Notes under the pieces: model-generated
Seen by the model: the letters and a program-made list of their open reading frames with translations, nothing else
The model's database searches: none
What the model was told of the DNA's origin: nothing
In this document: piece by piece, positions 9,214-16,714 of the stretch
Layout of the letters: each line of letters opens with the position of its first letter
Numbering within the stretch: position 1 is the stretch's first letter
NCBI GenBank assembly: GCA_902525075.1
Contig: CABZFV010000005.1
Span: forward strand, 32,238-96,237
Length of the DNA stretch: 64,000 nt
Direction: 5' to 3'
DNA from: an uncultured Prochlorococcus sp.
GTDB lineage: Bacteria; Cyanobacteriota; Cyanobacteriia; PCC-6307; Cyanobiaceae
Translations under genes and position numbers: made by a program

Positions 9214-9300
9214 GGAGGGGTGGTCGAGTGGTTTAAGGCTCTAGTCTTGAAAACTAGCGTGTCTGCAAGGGCACCGTGGGTTCGAATCCCACCCCCTCCG
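9214..9300 (+). tRNA. tRNA-Ser (anticodon TGA)
   Basis: 87 bases with a complete cloverleaf. The acceptor arms GGAGGGG/CCCCTCC pair fully and are followed by discriminator G. The anticodon stem CTAGT/ACTAG encloses loop CTTGAAA with anticodon TGA. There is a long variable arm (GTGTCTGCAAGGGCACC region), as expected for a class II tRNA, and the T arm GTGGG-TTCGAAT-CCCAC. It reads UCN serine codons. CCA is not encoded. Two truncated relatives of its 5' half lie directly upstream. Confidence 0.97.
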
Positions 9301-9372
9301 TTAAATTAAAAAGAACCGATTAATGTAAACGCCCTTTTAAAATGTTCTTGTTAGGATAAATTTATTTAGATT

Positions 9373-9573
9373 ATGAGTAAAGGATTCGCAACAGAAAATT
9401 TAATATCCAAAAAATCGAAAAAAAAAGTTATTTCAAATGAACCGCAAGGAAGATTAATATCTTGGTCTCCTTGGCCACCTGCTAATTTTCAAACACGATA
9501 TCCTGCATTCCCTTTTGTTCTTACAATATTGATTATATTAGTAGGGCAATGGTACCTTTCTCTACTCAGGTGA
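9373..9573 (+). CDS. Small C-terminally anchored membrane protein (66 aa)
   Basis: A basic N-terminal half (KKSKKKV) leads into a Trp/Pro-rich patch (SWSPWPPANF) and one hydrophobic helix at about residues 44-62. It is probably a tail-anchored membrane protein with the N-terminus in the cytoplasm. I do not recognise a named family. It is the first gene after tRNA-Ser. Confidence 0.6.
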   Translation: MSKGFATENLISKKSKKKVISNEPQGRLISWSPWPPANFQTRYPAFPFVLTILIILVGQWYLSLLR

Positions 9574-9627
9574 CCCGAAACTGTTTTTATTATTTAAATT
9601 AGGATGAATTAAGTTTTAGAATTTATT

Positions 9628-10212
9628 TTGTTTTTTTCAATTTTATTATTTGCCCACCTTCAAGCGGTAATCATCCCAATATTATTAGGTATTAGATCGA
9701 TCAATAAATTCAAGCATATAAGCAAGAACAAATTGATACCTTTCGGTTTTATTTTTTTAGGATTGGCATCGATTTTTGAAATGATAGATCATACCCAAAC
9801 ATCTTGGATTTATGTAGATCACTCATCTTTATGTAATTGGTTATTTTATTCTTTCCTATCTTTAGGTCTAACATGTTTATCAATATCAGTTATAAAAAAT
9901 AAATTTATCCAAAAAACTAATTTTTGCATTTCTTTGTGTTCAATAATCTCATATTTTTTATTTGATAAAACTATTGCTCTACTTTTTCAAGTAATAATAA
10001 GTATCCTTCTAATTATAAATTGGCAAAGAGTTTTTAAAGATTGGTTTTTTATTCTCTACCCAATATTTGGTATTATTTTTACGACTTTCTTTGGCACAAA
10101 ACTCTCAATTAGTGGAGATCAATTTTGGCATATTTTAATAGGCCCATCTGGAACAATTAGCGTTCTTACCTTTTATTTAGTATTAAAGAGATCGGACAAG
10201 AAATTTACTTAA
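9628..10212 (+). CDS. Multi-pass membrane protein, unknown function
   Basis: 194 residues with about six or seven hydrophobic segments, from a TTG start. Polar residues are concentrated in two loops, DHTQTSWIYVDHSSLCNW (about 54-71) and DQFWHILIGPSG (about 165-176). Several histidines placed at membrane boundaries recall ceramidase-like (CREST superfamily) hydrolases, but the full metal-site pattern cannot be shown from one sequence. It is separated by 7 bases from the secreted protein gene downstream, which suggests an operon. Confidence 0.6.
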   Translation: MFFSILLFAHLQAVIIPILLGIRSINKFKHISKNKLIPFGFIFLGLASIFEMIDHTQTSWIYVDHSSLCNWLFYSFLSLGLTCLSISVIKNKFIQKTNFCISLCSIISYFLFDKTIALLFQVIISILLIINWQRVFKDWFFILYPIFGIIFTTFFGTKLSISGDQFWHILIGPSGTISVLTFYLVLKRSDKKFT

Positions 10213-10219
10213 GATTCTT

Positions 10220-10549
10220 ATGAAAATATTTGTATTTGTAAGTTTTATAGTGTGCTTAGTAACAATAATCTCCCCAGTTGAAATTTTTGCTGATACAGCA
10301 CTTGATGTTTACATGAATGATTTTTATTCTAAATCGAATGAAGCTAGCCAGATTCTTAAAGAAATCGAAAATAGTTTAAAAGAGGGTTCAAGAAAAAAAG
10401 TCTGCTCTAGGCAAAGAGAGGCTGCAAGGTTAGGACTATTAGCAAATAAATCATTAATAAAAGCCTTTGAAATAGAGGGGGCTAATCCGCCAATGCAAGC
10501 AATAAAGGCAAGTCAACAAAGATGGGAATCTATTCTGAATGAGTGTTGA
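10220..10549 (+). CDS. Small exported protein of unknown function
   Basis: 109 residues. A signal peptide is clear: MKIFVFVSFIVCLVTIISPV followed by an EIFADT cleavage region near residue 25. The mature part is helical and basic, with two cysteines (VCSRQ in the middle and NEC at the C-terminus) that could form one disulfide in the periplasm or lumen. The pattern RKKVCSRQREAARLG-LANKSL and a C-terminal ASQQRWESIL resemble other small exported picocyanobacterial proteins, but no named family is recognised. Confidence 0.65.
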   Translation: MKIFVFVSFIVCLVTIISPVEIFADTALDVYMNDFYSKSNEASQILKEIENSLKEGSRKKVCSRQREAARLGLLANKSLIKAFEIEGANPPMQAIKASQQRWESILNEC

Positions 10550-10576
10550 AGAAAATCAGTAAATCTATAAATCTTT

Positions 10577-11011
10577 TTAAATTTGCATTCTTACTGATTT
10601 ACTAATTAAGGGAATTTCAGGTTCAACTCCATAAATACATTGAGAAATCGAATAAATAAAAATACATAGTGTAAATATAAAAATTATTGAGCCTAATTCA
10701 ACTACGGGAAATATTCTCAAGAGATATGAAATTATTATCAAAGCAATATCAATAAGTAATGCTTGGCATGCGTTATATCTAACGAAATAGGGGATATTTG
10801 GATTTCTTACTAATCCAGCAAACAAAATTATAAATAATAAAAAACTACCAAAAGGCAAAGATTTTTCAATTATTGCTATCGGGAAAGTTAGTATTAATAG
10901 TATTTTTAAAAATGAATATTTATAGAACAAATAATATCCAAAAGGTATTGATGCCTTTAATGGCAAAGTATACAAAAATACTGATGAGAGTCTTTGGAAT
11001 ATCTGATTCAA
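10577..11011 (-). CDS. Tic20-like membrane protein
   Basis: 144 residues with four hydrophobic segments. The stretch around residues 68-90 (NPNIPYFVRYNACQALLIDI) is the hallmark of the Tic20/Ycf60 family, with the FVRYNAxQA pattern. In chloroplasts Tic20 is part of the inner-envelope protein import complex. The bacterial role is not established. It converges with the small exported protein gene. Confidence 0.8.
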   Translation of the reverse strand: MNQIFQRLSSVFLYTLPLKASIPFGYYLFYKYSFLKILLILTFPIAIIEKSLPFGSFLLFIILFAGLVRNPNIPYFVRYNACQALLIDIALIIISYLLRIFPVVELGSIIFIFTLCIFIYSISQCIYGVEPEIPLISKSVRMQI

Positions 11012-11144
11012 TATAATATTGAAATTTAGTATTCATATTTTAACCTAATTTTTTGAACTTAATAAAAAGACTTACTTTCAAAAAATTCAACTTTGGCAAA
11101 TGGTTATTAAATATTAGATAATTGATTCAGGTTCATAATTCAAA

Positions 11145-11534
11145 ATGCGTATCCTACATACAATGTTGAGGGTTGGGGATTTAGATAAATCCATTGATTT
11201 CTACGTCAATAGATTAGGAATGAATTTATTGCGAAAAAAGGATTACCCTCACGGAAAATTCACTTTAGCATTTGTTGGTTATGGCTCAGAACAAGAAAAC
11301 ACAGTAATTGAATTAACTTATAACTGGGACAAAAAGTCTGAAGACTATGAGCTTGGAGATAAATATGGTCATATAGCTATTGGGGTAAAAGATATTCATC
11401 TAATTTGCCAGGGATTAGAAAATAATGGTTGTAAAATAACAACCAAACCTAAAACAATGAAAAACAGTACTACTGTCTTAGCTTTTGTTGAGGATCCTGA
11501 TGGTTATAAAATTGAACTTATTGAAAGAGATTAA
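11145..11534 (+). CDS. gloA: Lactoylglutathione lyase (glyoxalase I)
   Basis: 129 residues, normal for the short bacterial enzyme. It converts the hemithioacetal of methylglyoxal and glutathione to S-lactoylglutathione. The metal ligands are placed as expected: His in [11 protein letters not shown] (residue 5), Glu in NTVIELTYN, His in YGHIAIGV and Glu near the end in YKIELIER. Two beta-alpha-beta-beta-beta repeats are visible. Metal type is not certain, though the short form is usually Ni-dependent. Confidence 0.92.
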   Translation: MRILHTMLRVGDLDKSIDFYVNRLGMNLLRKKDYPHGKFTLAFVGYGSEQENTVIELTYNWDKKSEDYELGDKYGHIAIGVKDIHLICQGLENNGCKITTKPKTMKNSTTVLAFVEDPDGYKIELIERD

Positions 11535-11732
11535 AAGTTCAGAAGTTCTTAATTAAATAAACAAAAAACTAAAATTTTAAAAGATTGAATTATCAAATAT
11601 ATCGTTTTCAATTATCAAAAAAATACCTCTAAGATCACATTGGATAGATTCTGCCGTTTCAATTATTGTAAAAGATTATTTCTAAAATGAGGAATTATTA
11701 AAATAAAAATAAAACTTTAAACAATCTATATT

Positions 11733-11770
11733 AAATCTATATAGAATATATAGACATTCTATATAGATTT
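11733..11770. promoter_or_regulatory. Perfect 15-bp inverted repeat, candidate operator
   Basis: The arms AAATCTATATAGAAT (11733-11747) and ATTCTATATAGATTT (11756-11770) are exact reverse complements with an 8-base spacer. Each arm is itself close to a TCTATATAGA palindrome. No T-run follows, so it is not a terminator. It lies 30 bases before the start of the RHH-like gene, overlapping where its promoter must be. It is probably a protein-binding site, most simply for the RHH-like product itself. Confidence 0.65.
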
Positions 11771-11799
11771 ACCTATCATAGTATTATCGTATAAAGCTT

Positions 11800-12297
11800 A
11801 TGGCTAGAAATTGGTCAAAAATAAGAGATGAATGGCTTGATAAAACCGCGGTTGCGAAAGATGATGCTAAATGGGCATTAGAAGCTTTAATTAATTCTGA
11901 AGAAGAATTATTTGAAATAGAAAAAAAAATAAAGAATAAAGAGGACGCTATAAGCCAAGTAAAATTTTTGAAGAAAAAGGTTAAAGAAACTATTTCCTCT
12001 AAAGAAATTAGTCTCGATAATATTGCATTAAATACTTCAAATTCAAACAAAGTACAGATCTCAGTACCATCCAATCTTACTTATCTTTTGAAAGTTTGGG
12101 CCGCAGCAGAAGGAAGAGATCTATCAAGTGTTGCTTTTCAATGTTTAGAAACTGGTATAAGGGAAATGAAAAGCAAAGGTTCAATACCTTCAATAGCAGT
12201 AAATAGATATGACTCGGCCTGTCAAAAGAGAATTGCACTAGCAGAAGTAAATAATCTATTGGAGAAATACGAATTAGCTCAGGATGAAATCAAATAA
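11800..12297 (+). CDS. Coiled-coil protein with ribbon-helix-helix-like domain
   Basis: 165 residues. The N-terminal half (about 20-75) is a charged helix with heptad-like spacing (EEELFEIEKKIKNKEDAISQ), probably a coiled coil. At about residues 88-125 a short strand VQISVPSNL is followed by two helices, LLKVWAAAEGRDLSSVAFQCLETGIREM. That is the layout of a ribbon-helix-helix DNA-binding unit. The gene starts 30 bases after a perfect inverted repeat and is separated from the next gene by 2 bases, so the pair is an operon, plausibly autoregulated. Function beyond DNA binding is unknown. Confidence 0.65.
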   Translation: MARNWSKIRDEWLDKTAVAKDDAKWALEALINSEEELFEIEKKIKNKEDAISQVKFLKKKVKETISSKEISLDNIALNTSNSNKVQISVPSNLTYLLKVWAAAEGRDLSSVAFQCLETGIREMKSKGSIPSIAVNRYDSACQKRIALAEVNNLLEKYELAQDEIK

Positions 12298-12299
12298 TT

Positions 12300-12692
12300 A
12301 TGAATAAAAGAAAAATCATTAAAGGATACAAAACATTAATATCATCAAGATTTAATGTAGATACTTCTTTAGATAAATTCAAAGATGGAATAATTTATAC
12401 TCTTTATTCTGATGAATTTAATTCACTTAAAGTAGGTTTTGCTGAAAATGATAAGGTTCTAGAAAAAAAATTATCAAGTGAAGCATTGATATTGTTGGAT
12501 ATGAAAAAAGGCAAAAAGAGAGATCTATGTTTATTAATAACCACTCTAAAAGAACTTGGCATTAAATATTCAGACAATTTTTATTTCAAATACTCAGATT
12601 CTTTAATGAAACATTTATCTACTTTAGGTTGGCCTGTTGGAAATTCACTTTATAAACAAAGAAAGATTAAAAAAGAACTTTTATGTGCATAA
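12300..12692 (+). CDS. Degenerate GIY-YIG/T5orf172-like protein
   Basis: 130 residues. About residues 28-60 read DGIIYTLYSDEFNSLKVGFAEN followed by VLEKKLSSE. This is close to the GIY-YIG core as found in T5orf172 proteins (GxIYxL...LKIGxT...LExRL), but the second motif is KVGF rather than YIG. A conserved-looking C-terminal block contains LSTLGWPVGNSLYKQRKIKKEL. The usual catalytic Arg and Glu of nucleases are not obvious, so it may bind nucleic acid without cutting. It follows the RHH-like gene by 2 bases. Confidence 0.5.
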   Translation: MNKRKIIKGYKTLISSRFNVDTSLDKFKDGIIYTLYSDEFNSLKVGFAENDKVLEKKLSSEALILLDMKKGKKRDLCLLITTLKELGIKYSDNFYFKYSDSLMKHLSTLGWPVGNSLYKQRKIKKELLCA

Positions 12693-12700
12693 ATTTAAAC

Positions 12701-13168
12701 TTAATCGCAATCTAAAGTTTCTCTTGTTTCTCTATTTGTAATTGGATTAGTTCCAGTAGCACTTTCACAAAATTTCCTAATAATATCTTTTGGCAAAAAA
12801 ACATTTGTGAAGTCTGCGCCTTGTATTTTTACATTTTCAAACTGGGTACTATAAGCAAAAGAATCCTCCAAGTTAGTATTTGACAAATCTGTTCCATCTA
12901 AAACAGCTGAGTCTAAAGTTACTTCTCTTAAGTTGGAGTTGCTTAAATTAGTATCTTTCAATTTTGCTCCATAAAGAGTCGCATTTTGGAGCTCACAACC
13001 TGACAAATTTGCGTCTTGTAAATCGGTCAAATAGAAAGTTGCTCCTTTTAAATCAGATCCAGAAAAATCAACCCCTACCAAAGATTGTTTACCATAATCC
13101 AACGCAGCGAAGCTTCCTGAAGGGAGGGTTAAAACAACTATTAAAAAAATTAAAATTATAAATCTCAT
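12701..13168 (-). CDS. Exported pentapeptide-repeat protein
   Basis: 155 residues. A signal peptide (MRFIILIFLIVVLTLPSGSFA) is followed by about fifteen pentapeptide units of the A(D/N)LXX type between residues 33 and 125, for example ATFYLTDLQDANLSG and NATLYGAKLKDTNLSN. Such repeats build a right-handed quadrilateral beta-helix. The C-terminal tail carries two cysteines, KFCES and LDCD. The form matches thylakoid-lumen pentapeptide proteins, so lumenal or periplasmic location is likely. Molecular function is unknown. Confidence 0.85.
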   Translation of the reverse strand: MRFIILIFLIVVLTLPSGSFAALDYGKQSLVGVDFSGSDLKGATFYLTDLQDANLSGCELQNATLYGAKLKDTNLSNSNLREVTLDSAVLDGTDLSNTNLEDSFAYSTQFENVKIQGADFTNVFLPKDIIRKFCESATGTNPITNRETRETLDCD

Positions 13169-13275
13169 TTGTTTGAGTAGTATTTCAATAAATTCTAACT
13201 TCTTAAGCTGAAATCTAGAAATTAATTATTTACTGAATGCTATATTTATTGAGATAGCAAATCACGAACTAAGTT

Positions 13276-14916
13276 TTGGATATAAGTCCTTATGATGCGA
13301 TTGTTGTTGGTTCTGGAGCTACAGGAGGAATAGCAGCACTTACATTGGCAGAACAAGGGATCAAAGTTTTAGTAATAGAAGCAGGGCCTCAAGTTAAAAG
13401 GCATGAAGCTAGTAATCATGAGCCAAAAAGTACATTAAAAAGATTATCAGGAGTTTTAACAAAAAAACATGCCAACCAATGCCAACATCCTGGTTATTGG
13501 AAAAATAATCCTGACTTATATTCAAATGAATTGAAGCATCCTTATGAATTCCCCAAAAAAAAGCCATTTCTTTGGACCCAAGGGAAACAATATGGGGGGA
13601 GATCATTAACTTGGGGAGGTATAACATTAAGACTTTCCTCAGGTGACTTTCATCCGGCTAAAAAAGACGGATTTGGACCAAACTGGCCTATTTCATATGA
13701 TGAATTATCCCTACACTATGATTTCATTGAAAATTTCTGCGGCATCTATGGACGAAAAGATGACATTAAAGAAGTCCCAAACGGTAAATACATTGGTGAA
13801 ATACCTCTTACAGAAAACGAAAATGTTTTTGGCAACCAAGTAAAATCAAAATTAAACTATCCATTTATCCAATCAAGAGGATTTGACCGTAATTCATCAG
13901 TAAAAGAAAAAAAATGGCCCAAGTCCTCTAGCTTAGGAAGCTCCTTAAAAAAAGCTCTAGATACTGGAAATGTACAAATAATCTCTAATTGCCTAGTAGA
14001 GTCTTTTGAGATTAACAAGGCAACAGAGCTTGCCTCAAAACTAACGATCGTAAACCTAGAAAAGGGACAAAAGGAAGTATTGAATTGTGATTTAATTCTT
14101 CTCTGCGCATCAACAATTTCAACGCTGAGAATACTCCTTAACTCAGAATACAAATCAAATTCCTTAGGGTTTAAAGATAATTCCGGGAAATTAGGCAAAT
14201 ACCTTATGGATCATGTTTCTATCTGTAGATTTTTTTCAGTCCCAAAAACAAAAAACTCAGATAAACCATTAGATAATCCTCCCGATCTTTCTGGTGCAGG
14301 CAGCTTCTTTATTCCATTTGGTTCAAATTTACCAGAAATTGACGACATGAATTTCTATAGAGGTTATGGAATCTGGGGGGCAATTGATAGATTAGGAATA
14401 CCAAAATTTTTGCAAAAAGACAAAAACAAATCCATTGGTTTTCTTATCGCTCATGGTGAGGTCCTTCCTAGAGAGAAAAACTCAGTTTCTCTCTCAAAAA
14501 AAACAGATGAATGGGGTATCCCAATTCCCTACATTGAATTCGAATGGAGCGAGAATGAGTTAAACATGGCAAAACATATGGAAAATACAATCCGAAAATC
14601 AATAAAAGCTGCAAATGGAGAAATGAAAAATATTGATGAACTAATGAATATCCCGTTAGGGAGTTTATTTACAAAAAATCTGATCGCACTTTCAGATAGT
14701 CCTCCTCCACCTGGATATTACATTCATGAAGTGGGAGGAGCACCGATGGGGATAAATGAAGAAAATAGCGTAGTTGATAAATTTAATAGATTATGGAGAT
14801 GCAAGAATGTACTTGTACTAGATGGGGCATGCTGGCCCACATCATCTTGGCAAAGCCCAACACTTACAATGATGGCTTTAAGTAGAAGAGCCTGTTTAAA
14901 TATTAAAAAGGATTAG
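13276..14916 (+). CDS. GMC family FAD-dependent oxidoreductase
   Basis: 546 residues from a TTG start that follows the 5' gap naturally. The FAD-binding Rossmann motif is VVGSGATGGIAALTLAEQG (about 10-28), followed by VIEAGP. The C-terminal GMC block is intact: HEVGGAPMG with the active-site His, and LDGACWPTSSWQSPTLTMMAL. This resembles glucose/choline-type dehydrogenases. The electron donor cannot be told. It ends 14 bases inside the convergent DUF2811 gene. Confidence 0.88.
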   Translation: MDISPYDAIVVGSGATGGIAALTLAEQGIKVLVIEAGPQVKRHEASNHEPKSTLKRLSGVLTKKHANQCQHPGYWKNNPDLYSNELKHPYEFPKKKPFLWTQGKQYGGRSLTWGGITLRLSSGDFHPAKKDGFGPNWPISYDELSLHYDFIENFCGIYGRKDDIKEVPNGKYIGEIPLTENENVFGNQVKSKLNYPFIQSRGFDRNSSVKEKKWPKSSSLGSSLKKALDTGNVQIISNCLVESFEINKATELASKLTIVNLEKGQKEVLNCDLILLCASTISTLRILLNSEYKSNSLGFKDNSGKLGKYLMDHVSICRFFSVPKTKNSDKPLDNPPDLSGAGSFFIPFGSNLPEIDDMNFYRGYGIWGAIDRLGIPKFLQKDKNKSIGFLIAHGEVLPREKNSVSLSKKTDEWGIPIPYIEFEWSENELNMAKHMENTIRKSIKAANGEMKNIDELMNIPLGSLFTKNLIALSDSPPPPGYYIHEVGGAPMGINEENSVVDKFNRLWRCKNVLVLDGACWPTSSWQSPTLTMMALSRRACLNIKKD

Positions 14917-15160
14917 AAGGTGTAAATAATTGATTTAAATAAATTTCTGAGACAGAATTATCTGTACATCCGTTTTGAACCAGAAAAGTAGCTAATGCTG
15001 AATTTATAAGCTTATATTGATCCCAAGTTGGGTTACTTAATACGAAATCTTTCATAGTGTTATAAAGAGTTTCTGAAAGCTCTGTCTCTAAAGAGACTTT
15101 ATTTGGTGAACATTCGACAAGTTTTTTATCAGTTAAATTTGATTGGCTGATTTGATCCAT
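14903..15160 (-). CDS. DUF2811 family protein
   Basis: 85 residues. The core VSLETELSETLYNTMKDFVLSNPTWDQYKLINSALATFLVQNG matches the cyanobacterial DUF2811 pattern (an ExPExLxxxLxxFLxxHPxWDQ helix-turn-helix-like unit). A 20-residue polar N-terminus precedes it. The family has no known function. The size and two-helix core would fit a small DNA-binding or regulatory protein, but this is speculation. It converges with the GMC oxidoreductase gene. Confidence 0.7.
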   Translation of the reverse strand: MDQISQSNLTDKKLVECSPNKVSLETELSETLYNTMKDFVLSNPTWDQYKLINSALATFLVQNGCTDNSVSEIYLNQLFTPSNPF

Positions 15161-15512
15161 AAATCTATATTTCCATACATGACTATAATGATACTTTTTT
15201 CTAAAAACATCAAAAAAAAATCTGTTTGTAGACTTTTAAATTATCAAATGAGACTCATGTTATAAATTGGTTTTTAAGAAATTTACTTTTTAAATAAGGA
15301 AATTGATTAGATCTTCAAGAAAAGTCAACAATAATGTTGAAGTCCTGTTTTTTTTTAAAACTGCTGGAATTCCTAATCCAATGTGGATTTGGACGTGGAA
15401 AACAACCTTTAAATTGTGGAAAATCTAGCTCAAAATACTTTTAAGATATTATATTAGGAATACTTATATACACTGAGTCTATTAAGACTTAGTCGAGAAA
15501 GAGACAGGTGAT
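15161..15512. other. 352-base intergenic region with DnaA-box-like motifs and a hairpin
   Basis: No gene is seen. On the plus strand three nonamers related to the cyanobacterial DnaA box (TTTTCCACA, here as its complement) lie in one orientation: TGTGGATTT (15382-15390), CGTGGAAAA (15394-15402) and TGTGGAAAA (15415-15423, exact). Further features are a 6-bp hairpin TCAACA/TGTTGA near 15326-15341 with a nine-T run 7 bases later, and a 9-bp hairpin ACTGAGTCT/AGACTTAGT (15472-15493, one wobble). The region is the promoter side of the DUF2811 gene and the 3' side of cbiX. Confidence 0.45.
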
Positions 15513-16667
15513 TCAGTTATTTTCAACGGATTTTCTTAAGATTTGATCTTCATTAGGCAAGCGAAGCGTGACAGGTCCCAAAGGGTGTTTTGAGTTTGGA
15601 TAAATATTATGGTGATGATGGTGATTATGTTCATGTTGATGAGCCTCAACATGTTCATGTTCTAGGTAATAATCTCCTTCTCTTAGGTTTAATTTTTCTT
15701 GATTATGAGCTGGTATTTGATTTTGTATTTCACAAGCACCATTACATTCAGGATCACATAAATCACAGCTGATCCCCAAGCCCTCTACATGGTCATGATG
15801 ACTTTCTTGTACCATTCCAACTTCTTTTTCAAAGCCAAATAAATTTGATCTATATTTACAAGTTGAGCAATTCATAAAATTCTTACCTTCGTTATTAAGA
15901 ATCTCTTCAATCCTCTCTACAAAAGTATCGACCACATAAGACTGTGACGAAAGATATTTTGCATGTATAAATGAAATATTTGGATTATTAATCGCAACTA
16001 AATCACTTTGCCTTTTTATTCTGGTGACAAGGACACCTGAGAAAAGAAAATAAGGGAAAATAATTATATTTTTATAACCAAGTCTCACAACATTTTTCAA
16101 GCCAGGTTCAACGAGAGGGAAAGTTACTCCAGAAAAAACTGTTTCACCCCACCCTAAACCAATACCCTCTACGATCATTCTCGTTATTTTTGAAACATTG
16201 GAATTCGCATCTGGGTCAGAAGAGCCTCTACCAACAACTACTAATAATGATTCTTCAGGTTTGAGAGTATTATTTTGCTTAAATACATCTTTTACTCTTT
16301 CACATGCTGCACTAATCATTAAATTATTAATACCTAATTCTCTTCCATAAATTATTTCAATACCTGTTTTACTTGAATAATTCATGAGCAAGCTAGGTAT
16401 ATCATTTTTTACATGGCCAGCAGCGAAAAGCATTGCGGGTATTGCAATTACTTTTTTTATAGAAAGATCTTTTAACTTGTCTAGAGCATCAACAATCGAA
16501 GGTTTAGCGAATTCCAAGAAACCATATTCAACTAAAAATTTTGGATATCTTTTTTGGATGAACTTAGTTAATTCTTGAAATTCAGTAATGGCTAGTTTAT
16601 TCCTACTCCCGTGTCCACAGATAAGTATCGCGACTTGATTATTTAACTTCGAATCTAAATTATCCAA
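15513..16667 (-). CDS. cbiX: Sirohydrochlorin cobalto/ferrochelatase CbiX with Cys-rich and His-rich tail
   Basis: 384 residues. Two tandem CbiX-type chelatase domains occupy about residues 10-255. The first starts ILICGHGSRNK with the metal-binding His, and the second contains VVVGRGSSDPDAN. It inserts cobalt (or iron) into sirohydrochlorin for corrinoid or siroheme synthesis. The tail has CSTC and CDLCDPECNGAC (about 266-312), which could hold an Fe-S cluster, and a His-rich stretch ending HEHNHHHHHN that could store metal. The class II ribonucleotide reductase in this window needs the corrinoid product. Confidence 0.88.
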   Translation of the reverse strand: MDNLDSKLNNQVAILICGHGSRNKLAITEFQELTKFIQKRYPKFLVEYGFLEFAKPSIVDALDKLKDLSIKKVIAIPAMLFAAGHVKNDIPSLLMNYSSKTGIEIIYGRELGINNLMISAACERVKDVFKQNNTLKPEESLLVVVGRGSSDPDANSNVSKITRMIVEGIGLGWGETVFSGVTFPLVEPGLKNVVRLGYKNIIIFPYFLFSGVLVTRIKRQSDLVAINNPNISFIHAKYLSSQSYVVDTFVERIEEILNNEGKNFMNCSTCKYRSNLFGFEKEVGMVQESHHDHVEGLGISCDLCDPECNGACEIQNQIPAHNQEKLNLREGDYYLEHEHVEAHQHEHNHHHHHNIYPNSKHPLGPVTLRLPNEDQILRKSVENN

Positions 16668-16714
16668 TTTCTAGTTATTACTTATACCATAATAGTAAAG
16701 AACAATATTACGTA

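Noticed and set aside
11575..11690. Minus-strand frame of about 33 codons (ending ...RGIFLIIENDIFDNSIF) in the gap after gloA
   Set aside because: It reads like protein and could be a gene remnant, but it has no start codon and is bounded by stops; too short to call.
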